This document shows, piece by piece, positions 1-11,400 of a stretch of 64,000 nt of DNA. A program made the translations under genes and the position numbers. Each line of letters starts with the position of its first letter. The first letter of the stretch is position 1. Under the pieces are notes generated by a model. The model was not told the origin of the DNA and made no database searches. It worked only from the letters and a program-made list of their open reading frames with translations. The stretch spans positions 11,649,001 to 11,713,000 of the forward strand of contig JALDNG010000022.1 in NCBI GenBank assembly GCA_024349245.1, in the 5' to 3' direction. This DNA is from Neodontobutis hainanensis. Taxonomy: Eukaryota > Chordata > Actinopteri > Gobiiformes > Odontobutidae.

Positions 1-973
1 GGACTGCAACAGTCACTGCACTGTTTTCCATTTTTAAAGTATCTGGCAGTTTTACAATCTCACTAGGATGGGACAAGGGCTGTTCTGGTTCTGAAGCTGG
101 TGCACAAGTGAATATCCTTGTCAGGGCTGAGTCTCCTTTTTGGTTTGAAGAGGTGTTGCTCATATGGGCCACAGTCTTGAGCACCCTGTTAACTCTAGGA
201 GCTGGGACAGGCTTTGAATCTTCATTTGGCTGTGCTCCTGATTTTGTACTTTCTAGACTTGCCGTTTTGGCGTGTAATGGTTTTGGAGCTTCTTTTACTG
301 CCAACCTTTCAAACACATCCCTTTTGGCAGCAATTTTTTCAAACGGCGTCTTTCTGGTGGGAGTTTTAAAAGTTTGGGAATTGTCCTCGAGTTGCTTATT
401 GGTGGATGTTAGATAAGAAGTTTTGCTGTTTGTCACTTTTACCTGGGTTTTCACACGGATCCCAGTTTCTCCACCTCTGCTTTCTTTCAAACTAACAGAG
501 CGGAACAAAGCAGCTTTCCTGCCATTGGAGTCACTCAAAACTTTGGATGCTGGTTGCGGGGCATTGCTGCTCACCACACGCTGTATACTTTTATCCATGG
601 AGGGCGTCCTGGTTCTTCTCTGCAGGGTCAGCCTCTTCTCCACTGTTGGAGTGCTGTTGTGGCTACTATCCACAAGTGTCGTCTTCTCTGCACTTTCACT
701 CCCAGTTTTTCTCCTCGACCTCCTTTGTAGAGTGAGTCGGCCACGGTAAGGAGTCTGCTGTCCGTTTCCGCTTTTAGACAGCGCGGAGACAACATATGTC
801 CTGTTAACCTGTCTGCTTCTTTCCGACGTCCTGCTCATATCACCGTCCATACATGATCTGTCGCTCTTGTCGCTGAGCACGGAGTCTCTTGAGTCTCGAA
901 TTGGTGTCCTGGCTGACAGCAAATTGTCATAATAAGCCGTATGTTTCCTCGCTTTAACACTGAATAGTGACAT
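1..973 (-). CDS. kif14: kif14, N-terminal coding exon of the mitotic kinesin KIF14 (partial, runs off the left edge)
   Basis: A single open frame runs on the minus strand from an ATG at 973-971 to the window edge, 324 codons without a stop. The encoded protein is basic and Ser/Thr-rich. It carries blocks I recognise from the KIF14 N-terminal extension: an N/R-T-Y-V-V-S-A block, two R-L-T-L-Q-R-R repeats, and at the edge M-E-N-S-A-V-T-V-A-V, the first strand of the kinesin motor domain (human: V-E-N-Q-V-T-V-A-V type). In the family this extension lies before the motor and binds partners such as PRC1 at the spindle midzone and midbody, where KIF14 acts in cytokinesis with citron kinase. The motor, FHA and coiled-coil parts lie outside the window. 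The neighbour ddx59 on the same strand repeats the human order. Start choice: it is the first ATG of the frame, and upstream DNA is promoter-like. Confidence 0.9.
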   Translation of the reverse strand, partial: MSLFSVKARKHTAYYDNLLSARTPIRDSRDSVLSDKSDRSCMDGDMSRTSERSRQVNRTYVVSALSKSGNGQQTPYRGRLTLQRRSRRKTGSESAEKTTLVDSSHNSTPTVEKRLTLQRRTRTPSMDKSIQRVVSSNAPQPASKVLSDSNGRKAALFRSVSLKESRGGETGIRVKTQVKVTNSKTSYLTSTNKQLEDNSQTFKTPTRKTPFEKIAAKRDVFERLAVKEAPKPLHAKTASLESTKSGAQPNEDSKPVPAPRVNRVLKTVAHMSNTSSNQKGDSALTRIFTCAPASEPEQPLSHPSEIVKLPDTLKMENSAVTVAV

Positions 974-1189
974 TATACTCAGCAGAATTAAAAAAACAAA
1001 ACACGTTAAAAGTAGCTTACGCGTTAGCTATTTTCCATAAGAGCATTTTTCGGCAGCTTTACCCAAAAGTTTTACACAACCCGCTGCTAAAATAATACAT
1101 TTAAAAATAAACAAACCACTTTAGAAGAAACTTGCGCACAGCCAAACAAAGCTACTTTTGTTTATATTATGCTTTTCCCTTCCGCCTTC

Positions 1190-1265
1190 GCCCGCTTCAA
1201 TTTCAAATCATCTCCAGGACTCGCAGGTGATTGGCTGAAAATGTAACAGACGTTACGTCAACGCG
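1190..1265 (-). promoter_or_regulatory. kif14 proximal promoter with CCAAT box, CHR-like and CRE-like sites
   Basis: Upstream of the kif14 start on the minus strand there is a CRE-like TGACGTAA (1260-1253), an inverted ATTGG on the plus strand that reads CCAAT on the minus strand (1234-1230), and TTTGAA (1207-1202), the cell-cycle homology region core. GC-rich DNA follows. NF-Y/CCAAT boxes placed 20-30 bp before a CHR are the usual layout of G2/M genes controlled by DREAM/MMB, which fits a mitotic kinesin. The motifs are seen directly; their use is inferred. Confidence 0.5.
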
Positions 1266-1372
1266 TATAGGCTTTTGTAACTGACGCTAGGGGGAGACAT
1301 GAACTTATTTATGGCTTTAATGAAAAGTAACCGGTACAGAACTACCACGATGAACACAATAGAAAAGTAATC

Positions 1373-1378
1373 TTTATT
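1373..1378 (-). terminator. ddx59 poly(A) signal
   Basis: AATAAA on the minus strand, about 95 nt after the ddx59 stop codon at 1472-1474. It is the first canonical signal downstream and implies a short 3' UTR. The end of ddx59 therefore lies only a few hundred bases from the kif14 start. Confidence 0.6.
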
Positions 1379-1471
1379 ATATGGTTCTTTAAAATACATA
1401 ACATCTTGACCAAACAATACTATGTACACAATGCACATATGCTGAGAATATACAACTGTCAACTGAAAGCT

Positions 1472-4347
1472 CTATTTTTTTGGATGGCTATGTTTCTTTA
1501 TGATATCCATGAGGTTGTTTTGTGTTACCAGTGTGTCCTCAGAATCTGCTTTGAATTTCTGTTTTGCTCTCCTTTGCTGCTCATGGAGATGTGGTGAATT
1601 CAGTAGCTGAGGAGGCAGAATAGACCCAGTGGGTTTCACTCTGTTCACTACTTCCAGAAAAAGACGTTTGTTGTTGTTATTAAGAAAGGTGATGGCTGTT
1701 CCCCTGTGGCCAAGTCGACCCGCCCGACCCACCTGTGGAAAAATATACTTTGTTCATTAAATATTCTAGTATTATTAAAACATAAAATGCAACATAAAAC
1801 ATTTTTTACCTGATGAACATACTCATCCATTGTATTTGGCATGTCAAAGTTAACCACAAGTCTAACATTAACCAAGTCCAGTCCTCTGCCTAACACTCCT
1901 GTACTGATGACTACCTCAAAGTCTCCATCCAAAAGACCCTATGAGAAAAATATTATCAGTCATAATGTGCACATCTGTTTCCTTTTTTAGTTTTCTTAGT
2001 TGGTATCTCTCCGTTATGATTGTGTTAGCTACAAGAAGTGTTCAAGTTGTGTTCTGGTAACTACAGGCCTCACCCTGATTATGCGGTTGCGCTCCCACTG
2101 GGTCTTGTCAGAATGGATTGCCACAGTCTCGAGTCCTGTCACCTTGGTGACTGCCTCACACAGAAGGTCTGCTCCTAGTTTACAGTCTACAAATACTACC
2201 ACTGGAGGATGGTATAGTTTATTGTCCTAAAAGATGGAAAAATATGTAATTATGTATATTTTCAACTAACATAAATAAGTATTACTTGAGTGTAAAATGC
2301 ATAAAAAATTATTAGTCCAAATTATGACGGATAAGAGGTTTTATGTAACTGGAATAAAATTTGACTTTAAATTTAATCTTGATCTGACACTAGCATTACA
2401 CTGACTAAATAAATAGTATTACTTTACCTAATTCACCTAAAATTCATTAAATTACTTTAATTTACTTAGTAAATTACATTTTTATGTAATTAGATCAGCA
2501 AATATAAATTATATTAAACTGGAAGTAATAGAATTACATTATATCCCATGGTTGAAAGAGGGCATCAATAGCCCATCAGTTTCCTTCTTATGTGGCCAAG
2601 GACTAAAGCAGTGGCTAAATAAATAACAATGGTTAACTAATTACATATAGACAGTAAAACTTACATTGAGAATATCAAACAACTTCTTCTTTTTAGAGGG
2701 TTCTTCTACCCACAACATGATCTGCCTAACATTGGCACATGGCTGGTTTTTCTCCCCAACTGAAATATAGATGGGATCTTGGACCAATCGTGCAGCCAGT
2801 TCCTCTGTCCCGGTCGGGATAGTGGCTGATACTAACAGAGATTGATGCTCGCTGGTGACATGCTCCAAAACCTCTAGCACCTGCTGCTGGAAACCCATCT
2901 TCAACATAGTGTCTACCTGTAAAATACAACAAAACACACAAAAACAACACAAATCAACTACTGGCTGATCAGAAATACAAAAATAGAACTGGAATTAAAC
3001 TACTTCAATATAATTATCAAGTTTCAATAACTTACAATATTACTTTCTTAATACAACTATAATAAATAAAATTTAAAAGGTACAAGCAGTCAGGTGAAAA
3101 TCAATGTTGCGTTTTCTGGGATTCCCCTACCTCATCAACAACAACAATCTTTACTCTGTCCAGCATTACTGCTTTCTGTTTGATGATCTCAATAAGTCGC
3201 CCTGGTGTAGCTATGACAATCTAAAGAACACAAAAAAATCATTATGTGCAAATTGACAGAGATAAATGTACTTAACTAAAATCTAAGTTTTTAAAAGGAG
3301 CTTTATACCTTGATGTTGCTTTTAAGGCGGTGAAGCTGAGGAGGGAGTGGCATACCACCAACCAGAAGGGCAGTTCTTATGTTTGGGAGACCCATCACCA
3401 GTTCCTTTGCCTGTTTCTCGATTTGAATGGCCAACTCCCTGGTGGGGGTCAGAATGAGAGCCACAGGGCTACTCACAGTGTGGGGCTGTTTCTTTTATAA
3501 AAAAAAAAAAATTATATATATATATATAAATTATATTATGACTTTAGTCAAGTCATATTTTCTATACCTTTAGTGCCTTTACTACCACAGGCAGTAGGAA
3601 GGCCACGGTCTTCCCAGAGCCGGTGTCAGCACTCGCAATCACATCTCTGCCACTGAGACCAACAGGCACCATCTGCATTTGGATTGGTGTTGGGGTTTCA
3701 TAGCCTGCCTTTTTCAGGTTGGCACCCAGTGTGGTAGGAAAGTGGCAGTGTTCAAATTCAACTATAGGTCTCATGGCATCTTGTCCCTTGGTACTGATTC
3801 CCAGCTCCTGCTGTATCCGCTTTACTTGCTCTTCTGTCAGGCCTGATATGAATGAGTCCTCCCTATATGAATATTCAGCTTCAGGTCCTCCTACCACACC
3901 AAAGTCAGTGAATGGCGGATGGTGCTGAGAAGTCGTATTTATACTCTCACGATTAAACAACTCCGGCCCAGTTCCCATCCCCATTTTAGCCAAGTGGTTG
4001 GCTTTGCATTCAAGGCTGCAAACATCGTTGTCAGTGCTATCGCAGATATACTCCCCATAGCGACCACACATCACACAAACAGGTTCCCCAGGCTCTGGCC
4101 ATCTCTGACTCTTTTTGAATGATTTCACAGGTTCGTCTTCCTCGTCTGTATCTTGTAAAGAAGATACAGCTTCCTTCACAGTGTCATTCTGGATTTTATT
4201 TTCTTCACAGACTTCGTCCTGAACATGTGTCTCTGAACTACCTTTATTAGTCACCTCTTCTTCACTTGTCTTACTCTTCTTTAATGTTAAAACAACGTTT
4301 GAGCCCTCGGCGGGTCGCTTTACTTTCAGTGTTCTTGGCATAAACAT
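1472..4347 (-). CDS. ddx59: ddx59, zinc-finger HIT DEAD-box RNA helicase, complete (613 aa, 7 coding exons)
   Basis: Coding exons in transcript order: 4347-3568, 3485-3309, 3220-3131, 2916-2665, 2226-2074, 1938-1810, 1732-1472. All introns are GT-AG and phase 0. The start M-F-M-P-R-T-L-K-V-K-R matches human DDX59 (619 aa). A zf-HIT finger lies at residues 91-118 (Cys91, Cys94, later Cys/His), then a Q motif (P-T-P-I-Q), Walker A A-D-T-G-S-G-K-T (240-247), P-T-R-E-L (274-278), motif III S-A-T (379-381) and motif VI H-Q-V-G-R-A-G-R (526-533). Motif II reads D-E-V-D (348-351) rather than D-E-A-D, with the valine codon being the first codon of exon 4. DDX59 is an RNA-dependent ATPase linked in humans to orofaciodigital syndrome and ciliary Hedgehog signalling. 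It is head-to-head with camsap2 and tandem with kif14. Confidence 0.95.
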
Positions 4348-5462
4348 TTTAGTTATTACTATCCACTAAATACACAAAAAATAGAATAGAACCAGAACAC
4401 TGAGTAGTTATTGTACAAAGCTAACAAAATATGTATCCTCGACAAATCTTCCAACTAGCCTACTCACTAAACATGGGCGCTCACTGATGACACAATTTGT
4501 ATATCGCGAGAACGAGGCTTACATTTACCATACCTACTGTTTATCCCATCATGTTTCCTCTATTCTTTAAAACTAACTATTCACACTTGGTTGTTTTACA
4601 CTCTAAAACGGAGGCACACACATTATATATTTGATTTTGAATTCTGTTTAGCTGTGCTGAATTGAATCACGACAGACACAGATAGATGACGTAACTCAAC
4701 TTTGCATCTCGGGAATTGTGGTTTATTCGTTCCTGGTCTAACAACGAGCATAAAATATTCCTTTTTAAATTCATTCACACTGTCCTGTTTTTTGTGCTAC
4801 TTTCAAATGCCTCTAGTAGGCCTACTATAAATTGAAATGTTGTATTATTAATAGCCTGTTTAAGTATATTTTTTGTATATCACTGATAAAAAGGCAACAT
4901 AGTTTTAGTATACTATATCGGGAGAAAGATGTGGTTGCATGTTCCTGATGGCTTTGAAAGCAGCACTTGCGCGTGCGCACTGCACAACAAAGATGCAGTG
5001 CCCGAGTGCGGCAGAAAAAAACCGCACCACGGCACGTTTACCGGAGCAGAAGCAATTAAGGCATAATGCCATAAACTAACATTTTTACAAGGACATAAAA
5101 AATGAGAAGCCTCCCACTTCTTTGGATCAACAAGAATGGAAATATTTCTGTTTTCTCTCCGAGCGAAGACCATTTTCTCACTGATACCTAAAAACAGCTT
5201 TGCAGCTCGGTCAGACCGGGGCTATTTTAACTGGTAAAGAGAAGAATGGATGAAAAATAAGAAGAATATTTTTTTGCTGTGTTACCAAGACTGAGCAGGA
5301 CTACCACAACACATCAACATTTACTTACCCAGTACAGCTCTTACTAGTTTGCCTAAAGCTGAAAGCCATAATTTAACAACAATTTGTTGCTTTCTAATAA
5401 GAGGTGGGATGCGTTGGTGTTGTGCTTTATAGGTTTTAACAGGAGCCTGAAATCCAGGAGAA
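4348..5462. promoter_or_regulatory. Head-to-head interval between ddx59 and camsap2 (divergent promoter region)
   Basis: This is 1.1 kb of noncoding DNA between the ATG of ddx59 (minus) and that of camsap2 (plus). It contains TCGCGAGA at 4504-4511, eight bases of the TCTCGCGAGA palindrome found in many housekeeping promoters and bound by BANP, about 160 bp upstream of the ddx59 start. A CRE-like TGACGTAA lies at 4687-4694. GC-richer stretches at about 4970-5050 and 5195-5215 may mark the camsap2 transcription start and 5' UTR. I see no convincing coding exon here. Confidence 0.5.
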
Positions 5463-8400
5463 ATGGGTGAAGTTCAGGACGTCAAAGATATCAAGAAGAC
5501 CTTCGTGGCTCCAGCAATAAAATCTTTTGAGCACTATGACTTCTCCAGAGCCAAAATCTGTTGCAACCTCACATGGCTTGTGTCCAAAGCATACGGGACA
5601 GGTAGGCTAGGTCCATTATCACCTAACCCGCATGCAAATCATGGTACTAAATACATTATTAAATAAACCTTCAAATATATAGTCAGGATGTCAGCAATTA
5701 CACATTGGCCTACATTTAAAGATTTCTTCTTCATAGTTTTTGTTTCTCCCATACCTATCCAATGCTGTTGGTGCCATGGAGGCAATAGCAAATGAAATAC
5801 TCTATTGGGAAAACAATTTACTCCATTTCCCATAACTAAACCAATATCTTGTGGTGTGGCCTGGTACAATACATAAGCCTATCTGTTGAACAACGCTACA
5901 TTCATTTTCAACGTTACCTACTGCTGCATCCAAAACATTAAGAAATAACTGTTATCTCTAACTTTTTTAATATGAAGCAGAGTTTACACCCTGTTTGCAT
6001 TGCTGTGTTTATTTGCCATTGTTATCAAGACAAAAGGTATTGCACACAGTGCTGTACACAGTAACTAATATTTAATTAAAAAACATTATTAAATGCACTA
6101 AGTGCACGCAAGATTTTGAAAAAAATGAGAGTTCCTTTATTGTTCTGTTGGATTTTTTTTCAGTGATGCATTAAATCACATTATTTTCTTATGCTGGCTC
6201 AACAGCGCAAATAAAATGGCCTTCTGTCTTTCTAGTTCTAAAAGCACATTTTTCCTTTCTACAGTGCTGATGCACATCCTTAGTGTATTTTCAATTGAGG
6301 CTGGATAAATGGGGTGGTTCCAAAAATACTTTGTACAAGCCTCCTGAGAGATGGGTGTGAGGGAGAAGATAGGGCAAGAAGTAGGAGGCTCGTTTTCAGG
6401 TCTCAACCTACGCTAATGTAAATATTTCACAATGCCTGTCTTGTTCCAATGTTTTCACATTCAGAAGATGCAGCATGTGTGGAGTGAGACATTGATTGAT
6501 ACACACAGTAAGCACTAGAAGGCAGACAGATTCAGCTTCTTTTGCAGTGTTGAGTTGCTGTTATTGTTTTAAATGCTTGAAACAAGTGGATGGACATAAT
6601 CTCTAAATCTTCTGTTGTAAGTTATTGTTGATGATTAAATTCAGAGAATTCCCAATACTAGATTTAAAATGCACTTTGATAAATTTGATATGGAAAATGA
6701 AAGCTCACGGGGCTGCTGTTTCAAGACGTGAGTGTTAACTCAACCTGGCCTCTGACCTTCACGCAATGATGGTGGATAAAAGGGAAGCCAAGACAAACAA
6801 TTTAGTTATTTTTGAGAATTGATATCATAGATTCAATATTTAATATACAGCCAAGGGGACTGTTATTGCTGCATTTCATCCATGCCCTTGTTGATAACAG
6901 CTGCGTGTGATTTATTGACATAGAGTCTGAGCTGGAGGATGGGTTGTAATGCGGGAGGCTCACATTTGTGCAAATACAAAAGCCGCAACAGTATTGCCTA
7001 ATTATTTTGCATTATATGAAACAGGCTACTTGTGACTTGGTTATAGAAGTACATTTCTCTTGAAATTGGATGAATATATTGTCAAAACTTGTAGCAACAC
7101 AGCAATAGGATAAACAGTCCTTCTGAATTGATTGTGGTGAATTTGCTGGAGGTGATACACAGCGACTCTCTTTGATGAGGCAGTGAAGGGTGTTCCCAGG
7201 GAGCTCTACACTGCACAGATACAGACGAGTTCAATCGACCTGGTTCCCACTGCAGTTTCTATAGCAACGCTGTGGTCTACCTACTTAAATTCATGTCAAG
7301 ATGAAGTATAGGATTATTAAACATTATAAACTTCTAAATAATGAAAGATCATTTTTACTATAAGGAAAATATATTCAAAGTTGGAGGAGAATTCCTTAAT
7401 TTTCCCATCCCCCACAACAACATAGTGACCTGCTAGCTTTTCTTTTTTAGGAAAATTGAAATGTATATTATAATTTGTTAAAACTCTGACTAAACTGAAC
7501 CCTCTCTTAATGTGAAATGTATTAATAATGGTCCACTAACTTTCTTTGTCCTGATCCCATACAGACAGCATCCCTGCAGACTTAAAGGAGCCATTCTATA
7601 CAGACCAGTACGAGCAGGAGCACCTGAAGCCTCCTGTGGCCAGCCTGCTGCTCTCTGCGGATCTCTACTGCCGAGCAGGAAGCCTCATTTTGAAGACCGA
7701 TGCCGCCAAACCTCTGCTTGGCCACGACGGCGTTATCCAGGCCTTGGCTGAGCGCGGACTGTACATCACCGACCAGGAAAGACTCGTCACAGAGAGGGAC
7801 CTTCGAAAGAGGCCTTTGCAGATGGTAAGAGAAGATTCAGATTTGAAAAATATAGTTATTCAGTGATAATCAGTTTCACCTGCAGTTTTCTCTGTTGCTT
7901 TGCATTATTTTCAACATGATGTGTACCATTGGCCTGTGTTTACAGTTCTCTGACGCAAATGTTATTTTCCTTATCCCATCACTTTTTAAACCTAATTAAC
8001 ATCTTTTGTCAATGTAACCTGTAGTTTATTTGTAAATCTTACACAGGGTTGATTGAAAAATCTTTACTGGCTCATTCTTTTGTGTTTGTGTTGGTTACAG
8101 CGCACACAGGCTGTGAGAGATGACTTTAGAGGTTCTCTAAAGAGAGAGGAATATTCCTTATTTGGGGGCACATTCTCAATAGGAGGCTTTATTGCTTCAG
8201 TGAATTGCAATTGTAACACAATTAGCACACAGTATGGCAGCAGTCTGTTTGTAGAGCCTTGCTGGGTTTAATTTCTTTTCTATGCTAATTCAAAACTTAT
8301 TTAAGTTCAGTTAAGGCTTACACAATTCCCATACTGTTCTATAGTAACAGGGAACATAAATCACACTAATTTTGAACGCTTTTTTTTTGAGCGAATGTTG

Positions 8401-11400
8401 GTTTTGTAGTAAATCCTACAACTCCCTGGAAAAAATAGTGTTGTCTTGTCTTTCGCTTTCCTGCTGCGTGAGCAACCCTCACTGGATACAAGCAGAAAGA
8501 CTGGAGTAATGCTCAAAACTTAAATAAAGTTGCAAAAGTTATTTTCTTTGCAGGCGCCCGCAACTTTTGGTTAGATATATTCTCTGTTTAATGATATGAG
8601 AGGACAACGGCTGTTTCTACAAAATTTTAGCGTGATGCAACCAAATACAAAAGTTAGTGGCACCAGTGTGATCAGTAGAAGTTTAGCATTGCATTTTGTC
8701 GGGTTTGTCATTTGAAAACCAGTGTGTGTTTGTTTTAATGTAGCAGATTTTCCTCTTGAGTTCAAGCAAATTATGCCAACCTTTTCCAAATTCATTCAGT
8801 GTTTTTCATTTACTCTTCGGCCTCATCTTCCCCTTTTTGCTCATTTGTTTTACTTTGCTTCTTTCCTCTATTGTCAATATAGTTAATGTATTCTTTGCTT
8901 CCACCCTTCTATTTAGTTTTCTATTAAAACACATTTGCTTTCGCCCTACCTACTATCTTACTACTCACTCCATTACCTTTTCCTACAATTGTTAAAAACT
9001 AACTTTCAATTAATCGTAATCAACACTAATTTTCCTGATAATAACTTGTATTAAATGGACATTCAGAGGAGGTAAAATGCTGTAACTAATCACATATTTA
9101 TGTTGTATTACGCCAACACTGTGATTACCTGCAGCACAGCAGGCACACAGCTCCAGTGGAGAAAATCTATTATTTAGAGCTTTTTGAGTGTTGAGGAGGT
9201 GAGCAGAAGTGTCCAGGATCAGCTCTGTGGGACTGTTCTCAAAAAGAAAGAACAAAGGCACATTTCACAGAATGCACAGGGCAGAATGGTTAAATGGCTG
9301 CACCCTAAAAAAAAAAAAACAAGAACCCGTATTCCTGATGCAGTGTATGAAACTTAAGTGTTTTCCTGCATTTTAACTCAGCAGTTTGCATAACGTGACT
9401 ATATCTAGGACAAGTTGCATCATTAGAGGTAGCTTTAGTGGGTGAATGAGATGCTGATGATGACTAGTCCGGATGTTTTTGATCGTCACGACAAACACTA
9501 TGCAGTATTTTAGCATAGGCATAGACTTGAGCGATCTCTTGTCTTTTGTTGCTACGCTTGCCATGTAATGAGTCCATACGTGTGATAATGGCAGTGGGTT
9601 TAAACTGCACTTACCTCCCACTCTTTCGCCCACAGATATTCTGCATCGCTGGCCTTCTCCTCCACCTGTGGTGCTCACAGAAAATGGTGAGGAGGTGGCC
9701 TGGCAATCTAAATATTAGTCTAGCATTACATTGTATGACCCCTTACAAAGTTCTTACCTTAAACCAATTATCAAAACAATTTGTGGAATTTTATCAATCT
9801 AGTTCTCTTTTATTCTTGGAAACATGATACAGACACAATGTGGTTTATGTATTTAGACAATTAGTTGTTTTGTATACATGACTCCAGTGCAATTGCAACA
9901 TTGCAATAAGTATATTCTGCAACCCATGACTTGATGGTGCTTGAGATGATTGATGGCTTTACATTGCTAGACTTTATTCTAAAGATTGCATTTCAAATAC
10001 TTAATTGGTGATTTGACATAGAACCAAACATTTAATTATTGTATTGTTTAGTTTTTTTCATAATTAATTACTTTTGTTTGAAGTGATTGATCGTTGAAGC
10101 TATGAACTATACCAAAAAGCCTGCATTTCTGATTATTAACCAGACTCCAAAACACAGTTATCACAAAGTACAAATGTTTATATATACTGTATGGTACATT
10201 TAGTCTCATGAAATGTTTAAAATACTCCAATATTATCAAGTATTTGATTAAAACAGTTTTACATTCTTGACTGACAAATCATCTTGTGGGACACGGCTGA
10301 ACTGAGGTAAATACACTTCATCCTGTAAGTCCCTGCCTTCTGCTGCCTCTTCTCCAGCCTCTATTGAGCAGGCGCTTGGTTTCCATGGTTACCCTGGAGG
10401 AGAGAGGGTGTGTGCGCGTGAGTAGGTGTATGAGAGTGGGGGTGCAGGCTGCATATGTCATATGTGCCGCTATATCTCTGTGTGGATACGTGAGGGGGTG
10501 TAGTGCTGAGTACTGGCAGGCTCTGAGGAAGCTGAAAGGACAGATTTACACAAGCAGCAGTATCTGAGGGAGTACATACAGGGACACACACCCACTCTCA
10601 CACACGGCGCACACAGAGCAAGGAGCGGCACTAAAAGCTACCTGAAATCCAGACAGATAAAGATATATCTCAACATCGAACTGTCTCTCTGACATTTTCC
10701 CTCAGCTTTTCCCTTTGCTTCATCTCATGAACAAAGGCGAGGAGAAGCAGCAGGGTGGAAGGGAAGCCCGTCCAAGTACGCACTGTCCCTGTCAGCCATG
10801 ATGTGCACTGCTCTGCTGCCAAAGGCTACTCCCAGGCAGAGCTGTGTGGTTGGGTAGAGCTCATTATGTGATGTCCTGAATCCCCAGCATCTTTCAAAGC
10901 TAGTTTGAGATGAAGAAAGCTTTATTTTCAGATATGGAGTTTTCACTCTATAAAAAACAGAAAATCTGCATACGGTCATGATAGGATTAGTTTTTAATAT
11001 TAGGTCAAATCAGTAAAATCATACCTGGATTTCACTAAATCAAAGAGACTAAATTAAGAGAATTAAGAAAAAAAAAAGCAGAAGTTCCATTTTTACATCT
11101 CGTTTAATGAAGTGGATTTAGTGTTAAATCATATTAAGGACTAAACTTATTGCATTCACCTGAGCCTGTGTGTTATAGATCATAGAAATGCAAAGAATGG
11201 GAAGGATGAAACACACTTAATCCAAATAACTTTATCTTTTCATGAGCAGAGGGTTACACAGGGATCATGTTTAATAAGATTGTGTTGAACAAGTCCTTTT
11301 ATAATGTTGTCCAATTATGCTGCTTTTATTACATTAATATGCATTTTGAAATTATATGTTCTTGTTTTTTTTCTTGGCAGTGCTTTACAGGGAATCAGCA

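Noticed and set aside
8053..8271. 72-codon open frame in camsap2 intron 2 with a signal-peptide-like start
   Set aside because: No family resemblance, no splice context, ordinary intronic composition; likely chance.
10361..10591. Overlapping plus and minus frames around 10.4 kb as a nested gene
   Set aside because: Sequence is CA/GT-rich and low in complexity; the block is better treated as possible regulatory DNA.
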